NCBI GenBank assembly: GCA_963834705.1
Contig: CAWICV010000007.1
Location: forward strand, 62,001-126,000
DNA: 64,000 nucleotides
Direction: 5' to 3'
Origin: RYN-230 sp963834705
GTDB taxonomy: Bacteria > Actinomycetota > Actinomycetes > Streptosporangiales > Streptosporangiaceae
Within the stretch, counting starts at the first letter, position 1. The number at the start of each line of letters is the position of its first letter. The notes beneath the pieces are model-generated. The model searched no databases. It saw only the letters and a program-made list of their open reading frames with translations, and was not told where the DNA came from. This document shows positions 45,092 through 53,702 of the stretch, piece after piece. A program made the translations under genes and the position numbers.

Positions 45092-46399
45092 CTACCCGCC
45101 GGCCGCACCCGGCACGTTCAGGATCGTGTCCGCCTGCTGCGCCGCCGCATTAAGCGCGGCCGCCGGAGCGGCCCGGCCGAGGAGCACCGACGCGATGCCG
45201 TTGCCGAGGGCGTCGACAACCCGCGGCCACTGCGGCAGCGTGGGCATCGCCTCCTTGGCGTTGACCAGATTCGCGGCCATCGGCTCGATACCCGGCCACT
45301 TCTTCAGGAACTCCTGGTAGCCCGGCAGCTTGAGCATGGACGGCCGGATCGGGAGCGAGCCGGACCCGATCGACCACGCCAGCTCCTGCTTCGGCGCCGT
45401 CAGCCACTCCAGGAACGTGATGGAGGCTTTCACCCGCGCGGGGCCGTTGTTGAAGATGACCCAGTTGTCGGGCCCGGACACGGTCTGGTGGCTGGTGGTC
45501 ACGGCCGGCAGCGGCACGTCCGCCCAGTCCATCTTCGCCTGGTTGAGCACCGGGACCTCCCACGGACCGCTGACGAACATCGCCAGATGCCCGCTCGTGA
45601 ACAGCGGTTCGGCGTTGTTCGCCGTCGGGTCCAGGTACACCGAATGGTCAGTGGTCGCCATCTGCTGCCAGAGCGTCAGGTTCGCCACGCCCGCCGACGA
45701 GTTGAACAGCGCCTGCTTGTGGTTCGCCGACAGGATCTGCCCGCCGCGCTGCCAGAGCCCGGGGAAGAACCGCCAGGAGGTGTCGAGCGGGTCCCCGCCA
45801 ATGGGGTAGTTCACGCCGAAGATGTGCTTGGCCGAATTGGTCAGCTTCTTCGCCGTGGCGCGGAACTGGTTCCAGGTCCAGTTGGGGGACGGATCGGGGA
45901 CGCCGGCCGCGGCGAACAGCTTCTTGTTGTAGATCACGGACAGGTTGTCGATGAGGGCGGGGAACCCGATGACCTTGCCGCCGGGCGACACGGTCTGCTG
46001 CGACGCCGGGTAGAAGTCATTCCAGTCGTATCCCGGCGTGTGGATGATGTTCTTCAGGTTCACGGACTTGCTGCTCTGGGCGATATTGGCGGCGTAGGAC
46101 CCGTAGATGTACGCGACATCGGGGGCGGTCCCGGCCGCGATCGCGGTCGTGACCTTCGGGAGCAGGTCTCCGGTGGAGGTCCCCCCGGAGCTCGCCTGCA
46201 CGACGATGTTCTTGTGCGTGGCGTTGAATTCGGCGGCGAGATTGTTTATCACCGTTGTTGTGGGCGGGGTCTGGGCCGTCCAGAACTGGAGCGTGACCTT
46301 CCCGTTTGAGCTGGTCCCCGAGGAGGACGAGCCCGATCCCGAGCACGCGGCCAGCAACAGGACCAACACCGCGATTCCCGCCAGCACTATCCGCTTCAT
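45092..46399 (-). CDS. Sugar ABC transporter substrate-binding lipoprotein
   Basis: 435 residues. Signal peptide with lipobox VLLLAACSGSG, a Ser/Gly linker, then a type-1 extracellular solute-binding fold (VTLQFWTAQTPP, KVIGFPALIDNLSVIYNK, GHLAMFVSGPWEVP, SGPDNWVIFNNG). Membrane anchored outside the cell. Third gene of a permease-permease-binding-protein operon, 38 bases after the second permease. Needs an ATPase from elsewhere, probably that at 36175-37329. Confidence 0.95.
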   Translation of the reverse strand: MKRIVLAGIAVLVLLLAACSGSGSSSSGTSSNGKVTLQFWTAQTPPTTTVINNLAAEFNATHKNIVVQASSGGTSTGDLLPKVTTAIAAGTAPDVAYIYGSYAANIAQSSKSVNLKNIIHTPGYDWNDFYPASQQTVSPGGKVIGFPALIDNLSVIYNKKLFAAAGVPDPSPNWTWNQFRATAKKLTNSAKHIFGVNYPIGGDPLDTSWRFFPGLWQRGGQILSANHKQALFNSSAGVANLTLWQQMATTDHSVYLDPTANNAEPLFTSGHLAMFVSGPWEVPVLNQAKMDWADVPLPAVTTSHQTVSGPDNWVIFNNGPARVKASITFLEWLTAPKQELAWSIGSGSLPIRPSMLKLPGYQEFLKKWPGIEPMAANLVNAKEAMPTLPQWPRVVDALGNGIASVLLGRAAPAAALNAAAQQADTILNVPGAAGG

Positions 46400-46437
46400 A
46401 CTGGTCTCCTTATTTCGTCAGCCCTGGCCGCCGCCGG

Positions 46438-47352
46438 TCATCCCTTGACGGCTCCGGTGATCGCCTGGATGAACCGGCGTTGCCCGACAAGGAACACAAG
46501 CAGCACCGGCACCGTGGTCAAGGTGGTGCCGGCCATGATGGCCGACCAGTGGGTTATGTGTTCACCCTGGAACGTGGTGAGCCCCACCTGCACGGTGAAC
46601 GTACGTGAGGACGTGATCGCGATCAGCGGCCAGAACAGGTCATTCCACGCGTAGATGAACGTGATGATGCCGAGGGCGGCCAGGGCCGGCTTCGCGAGCG
46701 GCAGCACGACCTTCCAGAAGACCTGGAGGCGGCTGCATCCGTCGATGCGCCCGGCCTCCTCGAGCTCTCTCGGGAACGACTGGAAGAACGAGTACATGAG
46801 GTAGATGCCCAGCGCGGATGTCAGCTGCGGCACGATGAGCGCCCCCAGCGTGTTGATGAGCCCGATGTCATGGAAGATCACAAAAGTCGGGATCACCGTC
46901 AGCTGGAAGGGAATGAGGGCCGTCGCGAGCAGCAGGATCAGCATCACGCTGGACCCGCGGAACTGGATGCGAGCAAACGCGTAGCCGGCCAGGCTGCACA
47001 GGACCAGCTGGGCGACGACCGCGGCGCCGGAGACGATCAGGCTGTTCAGGAACCAGTAGGGGAAGTCCGAGCTGGCGAGGACGGTCCGGTATCCCCCGGT
47101 GTACAGATGGTGAGGCCAGAGCGCCGGGGGGATGCTGTTGATCTCGGTGTCGGTCATGAACGACGTGAGGGTCATCCAGACGAACGGCAGGACCATGATG
47201 ATCGAAAGGGGCAGCAGGACCAGATGCCCTCGCTGCGGCAGGTGGCGCCGCCAGCCGCTCCGGTGCATCCGCCGCTCGGCCTCTTCGATCCGGGCTCGAT
47301 GCAGTGCCATGTCAACCTCGGGCACGCCCTGCAGCGTCTGCTCGCCGGTCAC
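46438..47352 (-). CDS. Carbohydrate ABC transporter permease (MalG type)
   Basis: 304 residues from GTG 47352, six membrane segments. The cytoplasmic EAA loop is EEAGRIDGCSRLQVFWKVVLPLAKP and the end is FLVGQRRFIQAITGAVKG. GTG overlaps the upstream permease stop by four bases. A stub of the same C-terminus survives at 35.9 kb. Confidence 0.95.
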   Translation of the reverse strand: MTGEQTLQGVPEVDMALHRARIEEAERRMHRSGWRRHLPQRGHLVLLPLSIIMVLPFVWMTLTSFMTDTEINSIPPALWPHHLYTGGYRTVLASSDFPYWFLNSLIVSGAAVVAQLVLCSLAGYAFARIQFRGSSVMLILLLATALIPFQLTVIPTFVIFHDIGLINTLGALIVPQLTSALGIYLMYSFFQSFPRELEEAGRIDGCSRLQVFWKVVLPLAKPALAALGIITFIYAWNDLFWPLIAITSSRTFTVQVGLTTFQGEHITHWSAIMAGTTLTTVPVLLVFLVGQRRFIQAITGAVKG

Positions 47353-48269
47353 AGCGTGACCCTCCGTCTGCGGCCGTAGGCGAGCGCAGCCACGGTCACG
47401 ATCAGGCTGGTGAAGAACAGGACGTACGCGACGGCCGCGCCGTAGCCGGCCGTAAAGAAGTTGAACGCCAGTTCCCAGATGTAGTAGACGAGCGTCAGCG
47501 TCGAGTTGAGGGGGCCTCCCTTCGTGGTCGTGTAGACGAGGTCGAAGAACTGGAACACATCGATGAGGCCCCACACCAGCAGGAAGATGGTGACCGGCCG
47601 GACGGTCGGGATGGTGACGTGCCAGAACTTGGACCATCTGCCCGCGCCATCGATCGACGCCGCCTCGAGGACCTCCTGGGGGATGTCCTGGAGTGCCGCG
47701 AGGTAGATCACGATGTTGAAGCCGAACTGGGTCCAGAAGTACACGATCGCCAGCACCGCCAGGGCCTCGGAGGGGTCCGTGAGAAAGCCCTGGCGTGGCA
47801 GCCCCACCGCCTGCAATCCGGCGTTCACGATCCCGAAGTTGGGATCGAAGATGAACCCGAACAGCAGGCCCTCGGCCGCCGCCGACGCGACGAACGGCAC
47901 CAGGAAGCAGGTGCGGTAGAAACCGATGAGCTTGATCTTCTGGTTGAGCAGGATCGCTACGCCCAGCCCGGCCGCGAGGCCGATCGGCAGGTACATGACG
48001 GCGAGCAGCAACGTGTTCGTGAACGCCTGGCGGAGCAAAGGATCCTTGGCGAGGGCGGTGTAGTTCGCGAACCCAATGAAGTGACCTGCCGACACGAGAT
48101 TCGAGTCCGTCAGCGACAGATAGCCCGCCCAGATCATCGGGATGAAGGACAGGCCGAGCACAATGAACACGGACGGGCCCGCGAACGTCCAGCCGGCGAT
48201 GTTGCTCGAGCGGCGGATGCGGCGGTTGGCATCCCGCGCAATGGTGGCCTCGTCGATGGTCGTGGCCAT
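47349..48269 (-). CDS. Carbohydrate ABC transporter permease (MalF/UgpA type)
   Basis: 306 residues, six membrane segments. The EAA loop is EVLEAASIDGAGRWSKFWHVTIP, and YLSLTDSNLVSAGHFIGFANY is the periplasmic segment typical of this type. First gene of the importer operon, about 100 bases downstream of the promoter in repeat copy B. Confidence 0.95.
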   Translation of the reverse strand: MATTIDEATIARDANRRIRRSSNIAGWTFAGPSVFIVLGLSFIPMIWAGYLSLTDSNLVSAGHFIGFANYTALAKDPLLRQAFTNTLLLAVMYLPIGLAAGLGVAILLNQKIKLIGFYRTCFLVPFVASAAAEGLLFGFIFDPNFGIVNAGLQAVGLPRQGFLTDPSEALAVLAIVYFWTQFGFNIVIYLAALQDIPQEVLEAASIDGAGRWSKFWHVTIPTVRPVTIFLLVWGLIDVFQFFDLVYTTTKGGPLNSTLTLVYYIWELAFNFFTAGYGAAVAYVLFFTSLIVTVAALAYGRRRRVTL

Positions 48270-48359
48270 CAGCCCTCCACCGGCTCATATGGATCTGCGA
48301 GCGTGGCACGAACGGGGCTGGGACACCGCCGCGGTCCGGGAGCCCTCGTCGTCGATTCT

Positions 48360-48475
48360 GCTTTCGTTCTCGCTCGGATGTGCGGATATTAGAACACACT
48401 CGTGCGCTCTGCAAGGCCGCTTCTGGTCGTTCGTATTGCTGTCCGAGGGATCAGGACGTAGATTCGCCTGGCTGC
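48360..48475. repeat. Duplicated promoter region, copy B
   Basis: Counterpart of 35988-36103. In this copy the minus-strand promoter drives the intact ABC importer and the plus-strand side leads into an aldolase remnant. Confidence 0.85.
48386..48414 (-). promoter_or_regulatory. Promoter of the sugar ABC importer
   Basis: On the minus strand TTGCAG (48414-48409), a 17-base spacer and TAATAT (48391-48386). The downstream GAGCGAGAACGAAAG is a candidate operator for the DeoR protein encoded at 37341-38099, as it is fully conserved between both promoter copies. Confidence 0.65.
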
Positions 48476-48480
48476 AAGGG

Positions 48481-48730
48481 CGCCGCGGCGTTGGCACCTT
48501 CAACGTCATCAGCATTGAGCACGCCGAGGTGATCGTGGCCGGCGCTGAGGCCGCCATCGCGGGCTCGGCTGCGGTGGCGGTGGCGCCTGGACCACGCCAC
48601 CGGTACCGAACTGGTCCGGGAGGCGGCCGGGCTGGGCTTGGGATCGGTCATGTACGAGGCGTCGGCCTTGCCCTACGACCAGAACGTCGGCGCTACCGTC
48701 GCAGTCGTCCGGTGGTGCCACGAGCGGACC
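48481..48730 (+). pseudogene. Remnant of a class II aldolase gene
   Basis: RRGVGTFNVISIEHAEVIVAG in one frame, then LDHATGTELVREAAGLGLG, SVMYEASALPYDQNVGA and RWCHER in another. These match residues of the intact aldolase at 32806-33693 in order, with an internal deletion, a frame change and loss of the C-terminal half. Confidence 0.7.
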
Positions 48731-48757
48731 GTAACCGAGCGTGAAGGGGCCCGGGGC

Positions 48758-48801
48758 GTGGATCCGGTCGTGGCCAGCGACTGCAACCCGGACGTGCTGG
48801 T
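48758..48801 (+). pseudogene. Small remnant of a PfkB kinase N-terminus
   Basis: VDPVVASDCNPDVLV matches VLGDCNPDVLV of the kinase at 31741-32712. It follows the aldolase remnant just as the kinase follows the aldolase in the intact operon, which supports a common origin despite its shortness. Confidence 0.4.
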
Positions 48802-48929
48802 GGCCGCGATGGCGGCCGGGCGGGCTGGGCGGACAACGGTCGCCACCTTGCCCAAGATGACGGCACCGTCGGCGGGTATCGGCTGGGGCAGCAGCCAGGC
48901 GTGTCCGGCCACCGGCTGCTGGCGGATGA

Positions 48930-49013
48930 CTACCAGGTCACCGCCGGCGCGGCGCGCCGAAGAACTCCGTCCTGCTCCAGGACCGGCAGGTGATAGCAGA
49001 CGGCCGAACGGCA
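48930..49013 (-). pseudogene. Possible remnant of an ArsR-type helix-turn-helix
   Basis: CRSAVCYHLPVLEQDGVLRR before a TAG resembles the recognition helix and wing of ArsR regulators (RSAVSYHLRVLEEAGL pattern). No start and no other homologous part. It could be chance. Confidence 0.3.
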
Positions 49014-49084
49014 CGATCATTGCCCGGCTGCGGCTGGATGCGCGGTCTTGCGCGAAAAGAGCCGGAATGCGACACTCTCAAGCT

Positions 49085-49484
49085 GTGATCAAGGTGAGCT
49101 TTGTCGGCGCGGGCAGCATCGAGTTCACCCGCAACGTCGTGACCGACCAGGGCGGCTACCCGGAGTTCCACGGCCGCCTGCACCTGTCGCTGTATGACAT
49201 CAGCACCGAACGGCTGGCGCACGCCGAGCGGCTGGCCCGCCGGATCGCGGCCCAGACCGGGTGTGGCGCGGAGTTGACCGCCACCGCCGACCGGCGCGCG
49301 GCACCGGACGTTCCCCAACGTGGTCGAACTGACCGTGCGCGCTGCCCTGGCGAAGTTCCGGGATCACGTCTACCAGGCGGCACTGCTCGACCCGGACACG
49401 ACCGCCACGCTGACCACAGCCCAGACGGTGGCCATGTGCGACGAGCTGTTCGCCGCCCACCGCGACCTGCTCCCGCTGCTTTCA
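49085..49484 (+). pseudogene. Internally deleted third GH4 glycosidase
   Basis: From GTG 49085: KVSFVGAGSIEFTRNVVTDQ and the next 50 residues equal the GH4 N-terminus. At about 49310 the frame changes and VVELTVRAALAKFRDHVYQA, ALLDPDTTATLTTAQTVAMC equal the GH4 C-terminus. About 300 central residues are deleted, including the metal ligands, so it is inactive. The C-terminal frame runs on, without a stop, into the secreted glycosidase gene. Confidence 0.8.
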
Positions 49485-49502
49485 CCGGATGAGGTGACCG
49501 TT

Positions 49503-51257
49503 ATGCGAGCTGTCCCGTTCCCCCGGCTCCGCTGGCTCGCTGGGTCAGCCGTGGTCGCGGCCACGGCGGCGCTGCTTCCGCTGGGCGCCGGATCGCCGGC
49601 TCAGGCCGCCCCGGCGGCTCCGGTTGCGGGCGGCAGCGTCCGCATCCCGCCGCCGGTGCACCGGGGCACGCTGCGCGTCGCCGGGCGGGCTCAAGACGGT
49701 GCCGTGGTCAGCGCGGCTGGGCTGCGCTGGTCGCCGGGGCGGTTGCCGCGCGGGATGAAGCTACTCAGCTTCGCGGTCGCCTATACCTGGCAGACCTGCC
49801 GGGCCGACGGCACGCACTGCGTGACCGCGTCCGGCTCGACCGCGACGCCGTTCGCGGCCCGGCAGTACCGGCCGGGCCAGCCGGACACCGGCCGGCGGCT
49901 ACGGATCACCGAGACTGCGGCCGAGGTGGTCGAGACCCAGCCGGCCACGTTCACGTTCAAGGTCATCCGCCGTTCCGTCAGCCGGCTGGCCGCCGCGCCG
50001 GTCCGCGCTTACCCACGGCACCGCGCGCCGGACGTGGCCTTCATCAACGGCACCCCCGAGCACGTCACCGGCTCCAACGCGGAGAACTTCCAGGTGGGTG
50101 TGCCGCACTACAACGCGGCCGACGGCCGGGCGGCGCTGAGCTACCAGGTGGACGGCGGCCGGTGGCGGGCCCTGCCCAGCCGCCGGGTGTTCTACACCGG
50201 CCTGCTCCGGCCCGGGCCGCACCAGGTGGCGGTGCGGACGGCCAACCGCGCCGGGGGCAGCACGATCCGGTTCCGCTGGCGGGTAGTGCCGCTGCCCGCG
50301 CCGCTGGCCTGCCAGGGCAGTTGCTGGTACCCGCCGCACCTGGCCGCCAACGGCCACCCGATGCGCTGGGACTGGCAGATCGGCCGGGTCACCCCGCTGC
50401 AGCGCACCGGCAAGCACGCGGTGGACATCTACGACATCGACGGGTTCCTGACCACCCGGGCCGAGGTGCACACGGTGGAGACGCGCTGGCAGGCGGCCAC
50501 GCGGCCGCATCCAGGCACGGTCTGCTACCTGGACCTGGCCTGGGAGGACTACCGGCCGGACGCCAGCCCGGGGCCGTGGGGCCGGTACTTCCCGGCCGCC
50601 ACGCTGGGCAACGTGTACTACGGCTACCCCGAGGAACGCTGGGTGGACTTCCGCCAGCTGCGGGCGCTCGAACCGATGCTCCGGGAGCGGATCGCCATGT
50701 GCGCCCGGAAAGGCTTCGACGCGGTGGAACTGGACGACATCGACAGCTTCGACCCGCCGTCCACCACCGGCTTCCAGCTCACTCCCGGTGACGCGCAGAA
50801 CTACCTGGCCTACGCGTTCAACGAGGTGCACCGGTACGGGATGACCGCGCTGTGGAAGAACTCGCCGTACCTGTCCTGGTGGGGCCGCCGGTACACGGAC
50901 GGGGCGGTGGTCGAGGAGTGCTACGTCTACAAGATGTGCACCGCCGCGCAGCTGCGTGGCAGCAGCCAGTACGGCATCACCTGCACCGGCCTGCACGGCC
51001 CGGCCCCGTGCGGCTGGGACGACTTCAGCACCGACCGGACCGCCCGCCAGCCCACCGGCAAGTGGGTGGGCGAGGCCGAGTACTCGGCTGACCATTATGT
51101 GTGCAATCCCGGCCAGACCGGGAAGAAGTGCGCCGGGCGGCGGTCCTTCGCCGCCTTCTGCGCGGCGGTCTACCAGCCGTCCTACGGTTTCAGCGCGGTC
51201 AAATTCGACGTCGGTCTGGACGGCAAGATGTTCTTCCCGTGCCCGCACGGGTCCTGA
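49503..51257 (+). CDS. Secreted GH114-type endo-alpha-1,4-polygalactosaminidase
   Basis: 584 residues from ATG 49503. Signal peptide: MRAVPFPRLRWLAGS, a hydrophobic core and an AQAAP cleavage site. Residues about 40-300 are Ig-like beta domains (YTWQTCRADGTHC; YQVDGGRWRALPSR). The C-terminal TIM barrel has DIYDIDGFLTTR, VCYLDLAWEDYRPD, ARKGFDAVELDDIDSFD and ALWKNSPYL, matching the GH114/DUF297 fold. It would cleave galactosamine-containing polysaccharide outside the cell, supplying sugars to the ABC importer and the AgaS-like operon. Confidence 0.85.
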   Translation: MRAVPFPRLRWLAGSAVVAATAALLPLGAGSPAQAAPAAPVAGGSVRIPPPVHRGTLRVAGRAQDGAVVSAAGLRWSPGRLPRGMKLLSFAVAYTWQTCRADGTHCVTASGSTATPFAARQYRPGQPDTGRRLRITETAAEVVETQPATFTFKVIRRSVSRLAAAPVRAYPRHRAPDVAFINGTPEHVTGSNAENFQVGVPHYNAADGRAALSYQVDGGRWRALPSRRVFYTGLLRPGPHQVAVRTANRAGGSTIRFRWRVVPLPAPLACQGSCWYPPHLAANGHPMRWDWQIGRVTPLQRTGKHAVDIYDIDGFLTTRAEVHTVETRWQAATRPHPGTVCYLDLAWEDYRPDASPGPWGRYFPAATLGNVYYGYPEERWVDFRQLRALEPMLRERIAMCARKGFDAVELDDIDSFDPPSTTGFQLTPGDAQNYLAYAFNEVHRYGMTALWKNSPYLSWWGRRYTDGAVVEECYVYKMCTAAQLRGSSQYGITCTGLHGPAPCGWDDFSTDRTARQPTGKWVGEAEYSADHYVCNPGQTGKKCAGRRSFAAFCAAVYQPSYGFSAVKFDVGLDGKMFFPCPHGS

Positions 51258-51399
51258 GGCCAGAGCCGCGGGGCCGGGCCGGCTGCCCCCTCGTCAGCCG
51301 ACCCGGACCTTGCTGAGTGCTGGCGTTAACCAGTCAGAGACAGGTGCGGCGCGGTAGATACACTTCCGGTCCGGCCGCGCGGCCGGGGATGATGGCCAG
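51258..51399. other. Intergenic region with possible promoter
   Basis: GTTAACCAGTCAGAGAC and TAGATACACTT (51353-51362) are the only AT-richer elements and could form a promoter for the downstream dioxygenase gene. No hairpin of note. Confidence 0.3.
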
Positions 51400-52839
51400 A
51401 TGGCCACCACGCCGGTTCCGGATGAGCTACTCGGCCGGGCTGGGCTGCCCGCGGCCGAGGCCGCGGCCTGGGCCGCCGCGGAACCGGACCCGGACGGCCC
51501 GCTGGACGGCGCGGCCGCCGCGCTCAGCCAGTTCCTGGCCGCCGGGCAGGCGCTCCGCGGCCGGCTGCCGGGCCGGGCCCGCCGCTCGGCCGACGAGCAG
51601 GCGGCTGGTGACCTGCTCACGGCGGTCATGGACGGCGCCAGGGACGGCTTCCTCCGGGTGCACGCGGAGGCGCTGTATGACGTGCTGACCGGCGGGTGTA
51701 CCCGGCCATTGCGGCTGGCCGAGCTGCTCGCCGCGGCGGCGGAGCGGGTCCCCGGCCTGGTGCCGGCCGCGGCGGACCTGGCCGCCGAGCGGGCCCGGCC
51801 GCTGGCCGGGAAGGAGGGCATCGAGTTCGCCCAGGGGCTGCTGGTGGGGCACGTGCTGGCCCGGCCGCGGGCCGGGCGGCATCTGATCGGTGCGATGCTG
51901 CGCCCCGGTCCCGAGGCCCTCGACCGGCTCGGCGAGCTGCGCACGGCCGGCACGGTGGACCTCGGCCCGGTCCAAGTCACCCGGCGCGGCCGGGCTGGCC
52001 TGCTGGAACTGCGCAACCCACGGCACCTCAACGCGGAAGACGACGTGACGCTGGGCCCGACCGAGTGCGCGGTGGACCTGATCCTGCTCGACCCGGACAT
52101 CGACATCGGCGTGTTCCGTGGCGGGGTGGTGGATCATCCGCGCTACCCGGGGGTGCGGGTGTTCGGGTCCGGGCTGAACCTGACCCAGCTGTACCACGGG
52201 CAGCTCGACTTCCTGTTCTACCTGGTGCGCGACCTCGGCTACGTGCACAAGATCTACCGCGGCATCATCCCGCCGGGGGCGGACGCCGGACTCGCCGGCC
52301 TGGCCGAGGGGCTGACCGGTCAGTCCGGCCGCAACCCTGAGGGCACCGTCGAGAAACTGTGGATCGCCGCGGTCGAGCGCTTCGCGGTCGGCGGCGGCTG
52401 CCAGCTGCTGCACGTGATGGACCACGTGATAGCGACCCGCGGGTCGCGGTTGTTCCTGCCCGCCCGGAACGAGGGGATCATCCCCGGCGCGTCCAACCTG
52501 CGGCTGCCCCGCTTCGTCGGCGACCGGGCCGCCCGGCAGGCCATCCTGTCCGGCCGCCAGTGGGTGGCGGGCGAGCCGGACGCGGCCCAGCTCTGCGACG
52601 AGGTGGTCGAGCCGGACGGGATGGACCAGGCGGTGGACCAGCGGATCGCCGCGCTGACCAGCTCCGGGCTGGTCAACGCGGCGGCTAACCGGTGCACGCT
52701 GCGGGCCGGCCAGGAGCCGCTCGACGTGTTCCGCGAGTACATGGCGGCGTTCTCGGTCGAGCAGGCCCGCTGCCATCTGAGCCCGGCCCTGGTGCGCAAC
52801 CTCGAACTGCACTGGAACGCCCCGGCCCGCCGCGTCTGA
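51400..52839 (+). CDS. DpgC-like (3,5-dihydroxyphenylacetyl-CoA dioxygenase) crotonase-fold protein
   Basis: 479 residues. N-terminal helical domain (1-180) and C-terminal crotonase domain. DPDIDIGVFRGGVVDHPRYPGVRVFGSG, then LNLTQLYHGQL, LVRDLGYVHKIYRG and ERFAVGGGCQLLHVMD closely follow DpgC of glycopeptide-antibiotic gene clusters, a cofactor-free dioxygenase making 3,5-dihydroxyphenylglyoxylate. The companions DpgA, DpgB and DpgD are absent, so it may serve another arylacetyl-CoA substrate. It stands alone, followed by a long palindrome. Confidence 0.82.
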   Translation: MATTPVPDELLGRAGLPAAEAAAWAAAEPDPDGPLDGAAAALSQFLAAGQALRGRLPGRARRSADEQAAGDLLTAVMDGARDGFLRVHAEALYDVLTGGCTRPLRLAELLAAAAERVPGLVPAAADLAAERARPLAGKEGIEFAQGLLVGHVLARPRAGRHLIGAMLRPGPEALDRLGELRTAGTVDLGPVQVTRRGRAGLLELRNPRHLNAEDDVTLGPTECAVDLILLDPDIDIGVFRGGVVDHPRYPGVRVFGSGLNLTQLYHGQLDFLFYLVRDLGYVHKIYRGIIPPGADAGLAGLAEGLTGQSGRNPEGTVEKLWIAAVERFAVGGGCQLLHVMDHVIATRGSRLFLPARNEGIIPGASNLRLPRFVGDRAARQAILSGRQWVAGEPDAAQLCDEVVEPDGMDQAVDQRIAALTSSGLVNAAANRCTLRAGQEPLDVFREYMAAFSVEQARCHLSPALVRNLELHWNAPARRV

Positions 52840-52854
52840 TCTGTCAGTATTACC

Positions 52855-52878
52855 GTAGTGCAGTAAGTACTGCACTAC
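52855..52878. promoter_or_regulatory. 24-nt perfect palindrome (operator or terminator)
   Basis: GTAGTGCAGTA and TACTGCACTAC are perfect 11-bp arms around AG. It lies 16 bases after the dioxygenase stop and 66 before the ParA gene. The 2-base centre is too tight for a hairpin loop with full pairing, so a dimeric repressor site is more likely than a terminator. Confidence 0.6.
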
Positions 52879-52943
52879 TTATCTAAGCAATCCGGTCCGC
52901 CCCGTGTCTACCGAAAGGCCCTGGACGCTGCGATAATGCCTGG

Positions 52944-53660
52944 ATGACGGGGCTGAGTCTCGCCCTGGCTAACTTGAAGCCGGGCACGGGGAAGACCACC
53001 TCGGCGGTCTGGCTCGCACACGTTTTCGCGCAAGCGGGTAACAGCGTGCTCCTGGTAGACGCCGATCCATCGGGCAGTGCCCTCGAATGGTCAGATCTGG
53101 CGGCCATGTATCCGCGTCTCTCGCTGTCGCAGGCGTCGTTCCCGTTCCGGATCGTCGCGCTGCCGTCCCGCGAACTGCACCGGCGCGTGCCGGAGATAGC
53201 CCGGGCCGACGACGTGGTGATCATTGACACGCCGCAACTGGAGGACCACGCCAGCATCGCGCGGTCGGCGATGCGGTACGCGGACGAAATCCTGATCCCG
53301 TGCGGGCCGACGCCGATCGAGATCAACCGGACCACGCCGGTGCGCGAGGAGATCACCGACGTGGGCTCGGTCCGGGACAAGCCACCCCGGTCGTCCATCC
53401 TGCTGAACCGCTGCATCACCCGGGCTCACTCGACCACCGACGCGCGGGAGGTGCTGGAAGGCCTGGGCTACGACGTGCTGGGCACCGCGGTGCCCCGGCT
53501 CGAGGTCTACGCCCAGAGCTTCGGCGTGCCGATCCGGCAGCACGGCCTCGATATCTGGCGGCAGGTGGCGCACGACCTGGTCGAGCGGTGCATGCCCCGG
53601 TGCACGGTACGGTCCTTAGCCCGCCGCCCCCCACCGACCGCATTACCGTCCGCCCGATAG
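52944..53660 (+). CDS. ParA/Soj-like P-loop ATPase
   Basis: 238 residues. Deviant Walker A NLKPGTGKTTSAVWLAH at 10-26, LLVDADPSGSALEWS, DDVVIIDTPQLED and a late VPRLEVYAQSFGVPI. Orphan ParA proteins of this kind occur on actinomycete plasmids and integrative elements, but no ParB, integrase or att repeat is seen here. GATAAT (52932-52937) seven bases before ATG indicates a leaderless promoter. The last 20 residues are Pro/Arg-rich. Confidence 0.85.
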   Translation: MTGLSLALANLKPGTGKTTSAVWLAHVFAQAGNSVLLVDADPSGSALEWSDLAAMYPRLSLSQASFPFRIVALPSRELHRRVPEIARADDVVIIDTPQLEDHASIARSAMRYADEILIPCGPTPIEINRTTPVREEITDVGSVRDKPPRSSILLNRCITRAHSTTDAREVLEGLGYDVLGTAVPRLEVYAQSFGVPIRQHGLDIWRQVAHDLVERCMPRCTVRSLARRPPPTALPSAR

Positions 53661-53702
53661 CCGGCGGACGGCCGCCAGCGGGTACTGGCGTTCGGCAAAG
53701 TG

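Noticed and set aside
46438..48414. Apparent 658-residue single protein covering both permeases
   Set aside because: The first half is a shadow of the MalF-type permease; two separate coupled genes fit the families and lengths.
52944..53660. Integrative element inferred from parA
   Set aside because: No integrase, excisionase, ParB, tra gene, tRNA or att repeat is visible around it.
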